Shown: positions 8,477 to 16,554 of the stretch, in pieces
Layout of the letters: every line of letters starts with the position of its first letter
How positions within the stretch are numbered: the stretch's first letter is position 1
IMG/VR virus record: IMGVR_UViG_3300031578_000422
Coordinates: 1 to 20,676 of that record
Direction: 5' to 3' (one strand)
Source of the DNA: a virus
DNA length: 20,676 nucleotides
The notes under the pieces: model-generated
Seen by the model: only the letters and a program-made list of their open reading frames with translations
Database searches by the model: none
Told to the model about the DNA's origin: nothing
Translations under genes and position numbers: made by a program

Positions 8477-11400
8477 CGGGGAAAATATTTTAGTTGAGTT
8501 TGATTATGACAACATTACCCTTATTGATCCAAATAAATTAGTAGACCAAGATGGTAATGTAAAAGAAAGATTAGTCAAACAAGAAGATTTGGTATATTAT
8601 GCCAATCTTGAGTGTAATGTATTACCTCGAACTAAGTTGGCGGTAGGGTCCGCCATGAATGACCAACAACGAACAATTTCGGTTGGTAAGATTAATTTCT
8701 TAAATCCAGGCCATAAAACTTTTATGGATACCGCTTGGTCTGATGAGATCACAGGTAAAGACAGTGTTCAGGGGAAGGGAGTAAACCAAGTAAATTTAAC
8801 TGCGGTTAAAAATCCTAATAAGTCCGACGACTTTTATATAACACAAAACTTAAATTCAAACGGAACACCGGGAGCTGTGGATAATGGTTTCTTGGGGATG
8901 AAAAGTATTAACGTATCAATAGGTTTAGATTTTTTACCCGTAATTACGGTTGAACTTGAGGACGTAAAGGGTCGAGCATTATTCGAAGGTGGAAACAATT
9001 CACCATATGCTGCGTTCTTCCAATTACCATACCCACAATTTACATTAACATTAAAGGGTTATTATGGTAAGGCAATCAAGTTCCCAATAATGTTGCAGTC
9101 ATTTACATCTAAATTTGATCCATCATCACATAACTTTATAATAAGTTTAAAGTTCTACGGATACAAATATACTTTGTTATCTTATGTGAACTTTGGGGCT
9201 TTGATGGCGGTTCCACATATGTATAACAACACGGTAACACAAGCACCTGCAACGGTAGAACAAGGTACATCATCAGACGCTACAACAGCAACATCACCTA
9301 CAGTTGTAAGTAGGGGTTATCAAAAGATGAAAGAGATTTACTCTAACTATAAATCAAAAGGATTAATTCCTGACGATTTTCCTGAGATAACTCTTAATCA
9401 ATTAAAATACCGATTACAAAGATTTATTGATGAGGTCTTAGCGGACTTCACCAAAGAAAATATGGGTGTCATGACAACTATGACCGACTATACTAATACG
9501 TTGTTATCATACCAACAAAAAGTATTTTTATTTACGACATCATGGTTTAATACCTATATGGATATTAAAAACCCAATAATACTCAAGAGTGGTCAAAAGG
9601 TTTATGACTTCCTTAAAAAGTATTCGCCCGAACAAAGGGAAACTGCTCTTACTGAATTAGATGGAATTATAAAAGAATATAATGCTCGACTAAATGAAAA
9701 TAAGGTTTTTGGTGTTGGTGGTAGTTATACTATCGGTAACATTACCGAACAAACACAAATTCCATTTAACATCACAACAGGAACCTTTAGAGTTTCGGTA
9801 AACACAGATCAAGTTGATTTTAATAAAACGTTTCAGACTCAAGAGAATTCGCCAAAAGGACAGTTATCACCAGTTGGAACACCACCTGCAGCACAGACAA
9901 AAGTTGATATAGCTTATAACAACTTCATAACTACTTTACAAACTACCTTTATTGCCAATAACTCAACATTCAATTACTTCGAAGGATTAAAATCTTTTAT
10001 GGAAATAACAGACGGAATGTCTAAACAAGCGGCAACATTAAGAACCAAAATAGAACAACAAATCACAACAAGTTTGGCGGAAAAGTTTAATGCAAGAGGT
10101 AGTGGAGGTCTTGGGTTTGTTCCTTCGGTTAGAAATATTTTGGCGGTATTTTATTGTCAGGGTGAAGCATTTTTGAGATTGTTAGATGATGTTCACAAGA
10201 AGGCTTGGGAACAAAGAGAAAATGATTATAGACGAGCCGCAATATTTGGTAATCAAACAACAGCACCAAGCGTCGATATAAAATCCTCAACACAAAATAA
10301 TGAACCAATATATCCTTGGCCTCAAGTTATCCAAGAAACTGTAGGTGATGATGGGAAAGAAAAATTTGAATTAATTTATCCTGGAGCACAAAATGTTGCG
10401 TCATCATATAGGGCTTATAGTCCTGAAGTTTGGCCTGAGGTGGAGTTTGTAGAACAATTCATTAAAGGATATACAGAACGTACAAAAACTGATGATAAGG
10501 TTGGTGCAGAATTTAATGATTTAGATAACCAACCATCAAGAGCAACATTAAATGCGATTGAGTTCCCAGTAACAAACGAAGTATTCCAAAACAAAGAAGA
10601 ATCAAAATACTTTTTTGAAATATATGAAAGACTCATGTTGAATTCATATTATAGTAAATTCAACAGAACATCTGGTTATGATTTATCTATATATGAGGCC
10701 GAAGGTGATGATGAAGCTGTAAACGTAATAAAAAGTTTGGGTGCAGATAATCCATTCCTAACAAAAAAAATTAAAGAATATCTTTTAGATAGTAATAATT
10801 ATTTACCATTCTTAAGACACATATCTAATCAAGGACAAGGAGATAGTTGGCAAACTTTTATTAAAGGTACATTCGTGACACCATATATTAGAAATGACGT
10901 AGAAAACCCAAATGTTGTATATAATTCTGACATCTTAAGTTCTACAAAATCACAACCAAATGTTTCATTATCTAACCCAAGAAACCTTACGAACTTAGAG
11001 AAATACTTAACCTCATCATCTAGTAGTAATACTTTTGACTTTACCGATGTTTACCCAATTACAAATTTGAAATGGGATAGAGATAATTTGGCAAATGGTA
11101 AAAGTTTAAATAATGCAAATGAAGCCTTTGATACCAAAGACGTTTTAGAATATAATGATACTCACAAGACGGTAACCAATTTCGAAAACGACGACAACGA
11201 AACTACAAAGAGACCCTACACTTATTTTAACTTTGAAAACTTATCAGTAACTCCTGATACTACAAACTTAAAAACTTTTTATAATACAAGAACATATAAA
11301 AACCAATTAGTTACCGAAGGTAATTTAAAATATACTGGTTATACAAATCACTTAACCGAAACACAAACTACATCGATGTTGAATACACCGTATTTTATTA

Positions 11401-14400
11401 ATGCGGTACAACAGGGTGTATTTAATTTTAGATACAAACAAAACGATCCATATCCGTATAAAAGTGCCGCGTACCTATTCTTGAATAGTTTACCTTTAGC
11501 GACCTTACGAGAAAAGTATGTTACCAAAAATGGTGAATCTACAACTGACTTGAGTTATATTTTGGCGACGATGAAGAAATTCGGGGCGGTTCATAAGTTA
11601 CCTTATGCTTGGATATTAAAATACGGATCAATTTGGAATAGATATAAAACATATAGAGACACTGGTGTAGATTACCTTGATAGTGTTTGGAAAGACTTTA
11701 ATTATTTAGAAAATTGGGATCCTGTAAATTCTGCAGCAACCAAAAATTATAACTTAGTAATTGATGGAACACCAAGAAATTTAGTCTTAGATACAACAAC
11801 AGGAACACAACCATTTACCGATATCAACACAGGGTTTTATCCTCAGTTAGTTGATGACTTTAATGTCTTCTTACAAGGTTTAAAATTGTTTAGTGGTAAA
11901 ACTCAAACGGGAGGTAATTGTACGGTACAAGAAATTAGTGGTAATACCACAGCATTTGAAGTTACCGGTAGTTGTAGCGGTAATGGTACAACCATCACTG
12001 TAAATTCAATTACTAATAACCTAATTCAAATAGGTACTACCATAACAATACCATCTGTAGGTGTTAACTTAGTTGTAACTGGTCAAGTTTCAGGAACTGC
12101 GGGAGGTGCAGGTGTTTATACCACAACACCAACATTTGTTTCGACGATACCGTCGTTCAATTTTACGATCGGAAGTTTTGCTCAATTATCAAACGTTAGT
12201 TTAGCGTCAATATCGAATGGTTTAATATTGACGGGATCTTCATTTCCATATCCATTAACAGTAGTGAATCAAATTAGTGGAGATACAAACTCAAACGGTT
12301 TGTATAAAGTTAATAACGTTTCTGCTTTCACATCAAATTTTATTACCCTTAACCCACCATTACAAATCAATAGTATTGATAGTAATGTGTTAGTTAATGG
12401 ATCCATAATTAATGGTCCTCTCTTAAATGGAAATGTGACAATACAAAGTCAGGTATCAGGAACGACAGGTGGTGTTGGTCTTTATATTATTGGTACAGGT
12501 CAAACACCAACAACATCAGCGTTCGTCGTTCAAAATAGCTACATACAAGGTATTGGTTCACTGACAATACAAAATAACTTGGATAGTGGAAATTTAATAA
12601 TGATGAATACGACAAACTCAACCATTTATGAAACACCAGGTTTTGACCCATCAAATCCTGCAAGAACGATGAGAGTGTCTCCATGGTCTGTTGTTGTTTC
12701 ATCATCTACGGAACCAAGTTTTTGTTATGTAATGCCGTCTTTCGGTACTAATATAAATCAAACAAAAGATGAAGCATTTAAGAATGGTGTTATGCGTACC
12801 GAACTTTCTGGTAACGAGGATATGTTTAATGGTTCTGTAAGATTATTTTGGAATGCGCCTCAATACGGATGGTTTGATAATTCTAAAGTAATTAAAAATG
12901 ATCCTGAAACATATCTTAAGAAAATACTTAATGAACAAAAGGATCAACAAAACTTCATTATAAGCGGAGATAAAAATGATTATACAGATTTCCAAGAATT
13001 ATTTACAACGTTTAATACCAAAACATTAGATTATTTTGAGTCTGAGTTTTTAAATTTCAGTAGATCAATTTACGATTTTATTGATACCTTACCATCATCA
13101 CAAACCGCAAGTAACTTAAATACAACTGAAACTGAAACCAACGCAAATGAAGTTAGTGAGCAGACATTTAAAAACTTCCAAACCTTAGCGAGACAATTGT
13201 TTAAAGCGAAAGTCCCAACTGGTACATCACCAGAAACAAAACTTTCAAGCCTGATAACCAATCAAAATGAAACATTCCAAAATATATTAACATCATTTAT
13301 GAATTATGATGTGGTGTTCAAATACGGTAATCCATCAGACTTTGACAAAAGGTTGTTCTATACGTTCTCAACTAGATTTATTGAGGACCCAATTATATAC
13401 GGACCATATTTTCAAGGATCATTACCAACACAAGGTGGTGGTGTTACTTTAGCTCAATCTAAACAACAAAACCCGAAATCATGGGAAGCTCTCGAATACT
13501 ATGTTGGTAAATCAAGTATCCCTGAATTGGCCTACAAAGATAGTGGTTCTTATATAACAGACTTCTTTGTTGATCTAAATGTTTTATTTAACGAAAAAAA
13601 CGTCCAAGAATTTGCCCCGTTGATTAAGATATATGCAACCCAAAAATTGACTAACCCTAATTTAAATTACACGAGTTTTTATAGTTTAATGGATGACTAT
13701 ATTATAGAATCAGACAACTATATTAATAACGTTATAAATGTTATGTTACCAGCGGTAAGAAAACAATTACCTAATGTGTTTGTTGAAGAAGATAATTCAC
13801 AAAATAGAGCCGACTTAGAAGCTGGTTTTACCGAACAAACAAGAACCGAACTATGGGAAACGTTTAAAGCTCTTAATGATAGTTGGATTGCAGGTTTTGA
13901 TTTTGAAAGTAAAACATTATTTGAAGACGTATTATTGGTAGATAGAGCTAGTCGAAATGTTGGAGATAAAGTATTGGTTGACATTTTTGAAATTATGGAC
14001 CTCATCGACGGAGCCAATTATAAGAATACTTTATTAGATATGGTCACCACCATATTAGTACAAAACAACTTCCAACACTTTATGTTACCGGCGTATGTTA
14101 ATTTTTATAATGTACAAGACGCACAAAAGAACCCAACACCAAGACCTGACGGTAGTTTAGAATTTGGTAATATGTTATTTGGAACATTTTTGAATGTTGA
14201 TTATAGAAATAGTTCGCCTAAGTTCCTTTGTTATTATGTAAACAAACCAAGTGAACATTTAGATATGAAAGATAATATTGATTATAGGTATCGTGATGAT
14301 GCGTTTGACTTAAGAAGAGCTAGCGACAATCCTCTAATTGAAAATCAAATTGATAAACAAGATTGGGGAAAATCTAATAAGGTGGTTGGTTTTAATGTTG

Positions 14401-15515
14401 ATATGACAAGACAAAACCAACAAATATTTAAATCATTTAGTGTTTCTCAAGATCCAGGTAAACCAACATCTGAATCACTTGAGATGTTAAATCAAATGGC
14501 AAATTTAGGTAAAAACAGACGATCAACAACACAATCAGTTTCGTTGTATAACCTATATAAAAATAGAAGTTATACTTGTAGTGTGGATATGATGGGTAAC
14601 GCCCTAATACAACCTATGATGTATTTTAATATTAGAAACATTCCTATGTTCTCAGGTCCTTATATGATTACAAAAGTAACACATAGTGTTGGTGATAATG
14701 GGTTTGAAACACATTTTGAAGGCACAAGACAACCATTCTATAGTTTACCAAGAATTGACAATTTTATACAAACATTAAATGTTAAGATATTATCGACAAT
14801 TAATACTAAGATCCAAGAGAGAGAACAAAAATTAAGAGAAGGTTCCGATAACATTCTATTCCAAAAAAATAACGTGATCGCTAATTTACAGGCACAGGAA
14901 ACCCTTACAAAATCACAAGATTGTCAATCTAACTTAAATCCTAGGTATTCACAATACACTGCGATTGAGATCCCTACTCCAACATCTAAAACAACTAAGG
15001 AGTTATTTGATACAATCGTTAATGTACTAACCAAATTAAACGTAGGTCCAAAAACAGATCAAAGTTTCCAACTCTACACTAGTATACTGTTCAGTTTTAT
15101 ATATATGGATACGGGAAATAGTTCTAAAATAACAGGTTTCGAAAATAATTACTCAACAATAAATCTAAAAGAAAACTATGGTCCTTCTTTTAGTAATTTT
15201 GTAAATAGTAAGTTTTATTGTGTGAAAAGGGGAACAGAAAATAATTTACCAGTTGTAAGTTTTACAACATTTGATAGTTTTATAGAATTTGCATTTTTGA
15301 GAATAAAAAACATCCTTGCTAGTTTAGAATCAGATATTAAGTCCGGACTTACAAGTGAACAATCCATAGCCAAACAATACATTCTAAGTTATCCAGTACA
15401 ACAACCTGATAATGTGTATACAACGATGACCGAACAGGACAAAAAAATAGTTGAACAAGAAGTCACAAAAGCATTACAAGTTTACCGAAGCATCCAAACT
15501 TTTACAATTAATTGA
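8466..15515 (+). CDS. Giant baseplate hub-like protein with C-terminal glucosaminidase-like domain
   Basis: This 2349-residue protein is the largest in the window. The N-terminal part contains a tail-protein module at about residues 140-245: LFEGGNNSPYAAFFQLPYPQ, then LKGYYGKAIKF (G198-G201) and a FYGYKYTLL strand. A long, mostly unrecognised middle holds three beta-rich repeats of about 61 residues (about 1181-1358). Near residues 2040-2092, NALIQPMMYFNI, MFSGPYMITKVTHSV, then GFETHFEGTRQPF resembles the beta-barrel of tail hub proteins (T4 gp27, P2 gpD type). The last 150 residues look like a glucosaminidase (GH73-like) fold: IYMDTGNSS (D2215), FENNYSTI (N2227-N2228), and a late FTTFDSFIEFAF segment. 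T4 encodes hub and lysozyme as separate gp27 and gp5; here they seem fused. The ATG at 8466 overlaps the gp53 stop, which supports this start. A hub role is likely; enzymatic activity is uncertain because the usual catalytic Glu aligns with Asp. Confidence 0.6.
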   Translation: MADNGENILVEFDYDNITLIDPNKLVDQDGNVKERLVKQEDLVYYANLECNVLPRTKLAVGSAMNDQQRTISVGKINFLNPGHKTFMDTAWSDEITGKDSVQGKGVNQVNLTAVKNPNKSDDFYITQNLNSNGTPGAVDNGFLGMKSINVSIGLDFLPVITVELEDVKGRALFEGGNNSPYAAFFQLPYPQFTLTLKGYYGKAIKFPIMLQSFTSKFDPSSHNFIISLKFYGYKYTLLSYVNFGALMAVPHMYNNTVTQAPATVEQGTSSDATTATSPTVVSRGYQKMKEIYSNYKSKGLIPDDFPEITLNQLKYRLQRFIDEVLADFTKENMGVMTTMTDYTNTLLSYQQKVFLFTTSWFNTYMDIKNPIILKSGQKVYDFLKKYSPEQRETALTELDGIIKEYNARLNENKVFGVGGSYTIGNITEQTQIPFNITTGTFRVSVNTDQVDFNKTFQTQENSPKGQLSPVGTPPAAQTKVDIAYNNFITTLQTTFIANNSTFNYFEGLKSFMEITDGMSKQAATLRTKIEQQITTSLAEKFNARGSGGLGFVPSVRNILAVFYCQGEAFLRLLDDVHKKAWEQRENDYRRAAIFGNQTTAPSVDIKSSTQNNEPIYPWPQVIQETVGDDGKEKFELIYPGAQNVASSYRAYSPEVWPEVEFVEQFIKGYTERTKTDDKVGAEFNDLDNQPSRATLNAIEFPVTNEVFQNKEESKYFFEIYERLMLNSYYSKFNRTSGYDLSIYEAEGDDEAVNVIKSLGADNPFLTKKIKEYLLDSNNYLPFLRHISNQGQGDSWQTFIKGTFVTPYIRNDVENPNVVYNSDILSSTKSQPNVSLSNPRNLTNLEKYLTSSSSSNTFDFTDVYPITNLKWDRDNLANGKSLNNANEAFDTKDVLEYNDTHKTVTNFENDDNETTKRPYTYFNFENLSVTPDTTNLKTFYNTRTYKNQLVTEGNLKYTGYTNHLTETQTTSMLNTPYFINAVQQGVFNFRYKQNDPYPYKSAAYLFLNSLPLATLREKYVTKNGESTTDLSYILATMKKFGAVHKLPYAWILKYGSIWNRYKTYRDTGVDYLDSVWKDFNYLENWDPVNSAATKNYNLVIDGTPRNLVLDTTTGTQPFTDINTGFYPQLVDDFNVFLQGLKLFSGKTQTGGNCTVQEISGNTTAFEVTGSCSGNGTTITVNSITNNLIQIGTTITIPSVGVNLVVTGQVSGTAGGAGVYTTTPTFVSTIPSFNFTIGSFAQLSNVSLASISNGLILTGSSFPYPLTVVNQISGDTNSNGLYKVNNVSAFTSNFITLNPPLQINSIDSNVLVNGSIINGPLLNGNVTIQSQVSGTTGGVGLYIIGTGQTPTTSAFVVQNSYIQGIGSLTIQNNLDSGNLIMMNTTNSTIYETPGFDPSNPARTMRVSPWSVVVSSSTEPSFCYVMPSFGTNINQTKDEAFKNGVMRTELSGNEDMFNGSVRLFWNAPQYGWFDNSKVIKNDPETYLKKILNEQKDQQNFIISGDKNDYTDFQELFTTFNTKTLDYFESEFLNFSRSIYDFIDTLPSSQTASNLNTTETETNANEVSEQTFKNFQTLARQLFKAKVPTGTSPETKLSSLITNQNETFQNILTSFMNYDVVFKYGNPSDFDKRLFYTFSTRFIEDPIIYGPYFQGSLPTQGGGVTLAQSKQQNPKSWEALEYYVGKSSIPELAYKDSGSYITDFFVDLNVLFNEKNVQEFAPLIKIYATQKLTNPNLNYTSFYSLMDDYIIESDNYINNVINVMLPAVRKQLPNVFVEEDNSQNRADLEAGFTEQTRTELWETFKALNDSWIAGFDFESKTLFEDVLLVDRASRNVGDKVLVDIFEIMDLIDGANYKNTLLDMVTTILVQNNFQHFMLPAYVNFYNVQDAQKNPTPRPDGSLEFGNMLFGTFLNVDYRNSSPKFLCYYVNKPSEHLDMKDNIDYRYRDDAFDLRRASDNPLIENQIDKQDWGKSNKVVGFNVDMTRQNQQIFKSFSVSQDPGKPTSESLEMLNQMANLGKNRRSTTQSVSLYNLYKNRSYTCSVDMMGNALIQPMMYFNIRNIPMFSGPYMITKVTHSVGDNGFETHFEGTRQPFYSLPRIDNFIQTLNVKILSTINTKIQEREQKLREGSDNILFQKNNVIANLQAQETLTKSQDCQSNLNPRYSQYTAIEIPTPTSKTTKELFDTIVNVLTKLNVGPKTDQSFQLYTSILFSFIYMDTGNSSKITGFENNYSTINLKENYGPSFSNFVNSKFYCVKRGTENNLPVVSFTTFDSFIEFAFLRIKNILASLESDIKSGLTSEQSIAKQYILSYPVQQPDNVYTTMTEQDKKIVEQEVTKALQVYRSIQTFTIN
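12006..12540 (+). repeat. Three protein-level repeats of about 61 residues inside the hub-like gene
   Basis: The motif Q-[V/I]-SG-[T/D]-x-x-x-x-G-[V/L]-Y recurs at residues 1207-1218, 1269-1280 and 1329-1340 of the hub-like protein, 62 and 60 residues apart. Each copy follows a short strand with G-[S/T] and is followed by a Thr/Ser-rich strand. The DNA copies have diverged, so this is an old duplication and not a recent one. A weaker related stretch (EISGNTTAFEV) precedes the first copy. Such G-x-Y beta repeats occur in phage structural proteins as surface-exposed stalks. Confidence 0.6.
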
Positions 15516-15524
15516 TATTTATAA
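15516..15524 (+). promoter_or_regulatory. TATTTATAA element upstream of the 74-residue gene (candidate late promoter)
   Basis: TATTTATAA begins 21 bases before the ATG at 15537 and lies right at the stop codon of the giant hub gene. It is identical over nine bases to the element at 3044, and the following bases are again A-rich with no Shine-Dalgarno. Confidence 0.4.
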
Positions 15525-15536
15525 TAAAAAACAACT

Positions 15537-15761
15537 ATGAATACAAAATTATTATTAGATAACTACTTGGGTAAAAACACAAGAGTTTCTGAAAAAGATA
15601 TGGGGGATGGTACTAAACAAGTTTGTGATTTAGACACAGGAGATTGTTATACTGTACGAATGAAAGACGGCTTAATTGAAAGAGTTGATAACACTATGAG
15701 AACCTTTAAAAAAGTTCAAGTTGAGACCAATAAAGGTATAAAAACATTACTTAACGGATAA
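15537..15761 (+). CDS. Small protein of unknown function (74 residues)
   Basis: I do not recognise this protein. It has a hydrophobic/polar N-terminus (MNTKLLLDNYLG), two cysteines eight residues apart in CDLDTGDC (residues 30-37) and then a strand-like TVRMKDGLIERVD and a basic C-terminal half. There is no signal peptide or membrane segment. It starts 21 bases after the hub gene and is followed after a single base by the Pro/Ala-rich gene, so the two are probably cotranslated. Its place at the end of the tail module suggests a minor structural or assembly role, but nothing in the sequence shows this directly. Confidence 0.7.
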   Translation: MNTKLLLDNYLGKNTRVSEKDMGDGTKQVCDLDTGDCYTVRMKDGLIERVDNTMRTFKKVQVETNKGIKTLLNG

Positions 15762-15762
15762 G

Positions 15763-16446
15763 ATGAGTATAGACGAAAAAATATTAAACGAGATTAAACG
15801 ATATAATTCGATTAACAATTACATTTCTGAACAAGAGGTTCCACCTCCACCAGCAGATCCAGCATTGGATCCCGCAGCAGATCCTGCTGCAGGAGCAATC
15901 CCACCACCTCCGGGTGAAGTACCCACAGATCCTGCAGCACCTGTACCACCAGCAGCTCCTGAAGGTGAAGCAACACCTGTTGATGTTGCGGCAGACCCTG
16001 ACGTTGAGGAAATTGGTGCTGAAGGTGAGGGAGAAGTTGAGGAATTAGATATTACCGATTTAGTTGACTCACAAAAAACTATGGCGGATAAACAAGAAGA
16101 ATACTTTGAAAACTTGTTTAATCAAATTAAAACTATGGAAGATAAATTATCTGAAATGGATAATTTAGTTTCCAAAATAGACAGTTTAGAAGTTAAGTTT
16201 GAGAAATACAGACCTAAAACGGCACAGGAGAAATTAGAACTACGTTCGTTAGATTCAGGACCATTTAAACAAAACTTGGCTGACTTCTTTAAAGATAAAG
16301 AAGACGAAATGGAAATGACAGGTAAGAACGAATATGTTCTAACAAGAGACGAAGTAGAAAACTTTAGTCCATCTGAAATCGAGAAAACATTCAACGAACC
16401 GATGGAAGACGAAGACGACATTTTACTAAACAGATATAATTCATAA
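15763..16446 (+). CDS. Pro/Ala-rich acidic coiled-coil protein, function unknown
   Basis: This 227-residue protein has three parts. Residues 1-24 are a short basic/polar helix. Residues 25-90 are low-complexity, dominated by Pro, Ala, Asp and Glu, with repeated DPAADPA and PPPP stretches, and the acidic content rises to EGEGEVEELD. Residues 95-150 form a probable coiled coil (regular Leu/Met/Ile spacing in DKQEEYFENLFNQIKTMEDK and the following segment). The C-terminal 75 residues are charged and end in an acidic MEDEDDILLNRYNS. This layout (flexible spacer plus oligomerising helix) suggests a virion or scaffold-type protein, but I do not recognise a family. It is the last gene before a strong terminator, so it closes the tail operon. 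DNA in the Pro/Ala part is more GC-rich than its surroundings because of its codons. Confidence 0.75.
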   Translation: MSIDEKILNEIKRYNSINNYISEQEVPPPPADPALDPAADPAAGAIPPPPGEVPTDPAAPVPPAAPEGEATPVDVAADPDVEEIGAEGEGEVEELDITDLVDSQKTMADKQEEYFENLFNQIKTMEDKLSEMDNLVSKIDSLEVKFEKYRPKTAQEKLELRSLDSGPFKQNLADFFKDKEDEMEMTGKNEYVLTRDEVENFSPSEIEKTFNEPMEDEDDILLNRYNS

Positions 16447-16451
16447 GTTAA

Positions 16452-16483
16452 AAGGTCGATTAATTTCGACCTTAACTTTTTTT
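16452..16483 (+). terminator. Intrinsic terminator closing the tail module
   Basis: AAGGTCGA (452-459 of the 16 kb block) pairs perfectly with TCGACCTT (466-473) around a 6-base loop, followed by AAC and a run of T to 16483. It begins a few bases after the stop of the Pro/Ala-rich gene and separates tail genes from replication genes. Confidence 0.88.
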
Positions 16484-16494
16484 GGCGACACTAT

Positions 16495-16523
16495 TTGACT
16501 ATCACTTTTTATACAACTATAAT
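16495..16523 (+). promoter_or_regulatory. Sigma70-like promoter for gene 32
   Basis: TTGACT (16495-16500) and TATAAT (16518-16523) are separated by exactly 17 bases, matching the housekeeping sigma70 consensus in all but one base. It lies just after the terminator and 31 bases before the gene 32 ATG. Initiation about seven bases downstream would give a leader of roughly 25 bases. This differs from the TATTTATA-type elements of the tail module, which fits early or middle expression by host polymerase. In Bacteroidetes hosts the consensus is different, so recognition there is less certain. Confidence 0.6.
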
Positions 16524-16554
16524 TTTAATATAAACCTTTAATTTTTATTTACAC

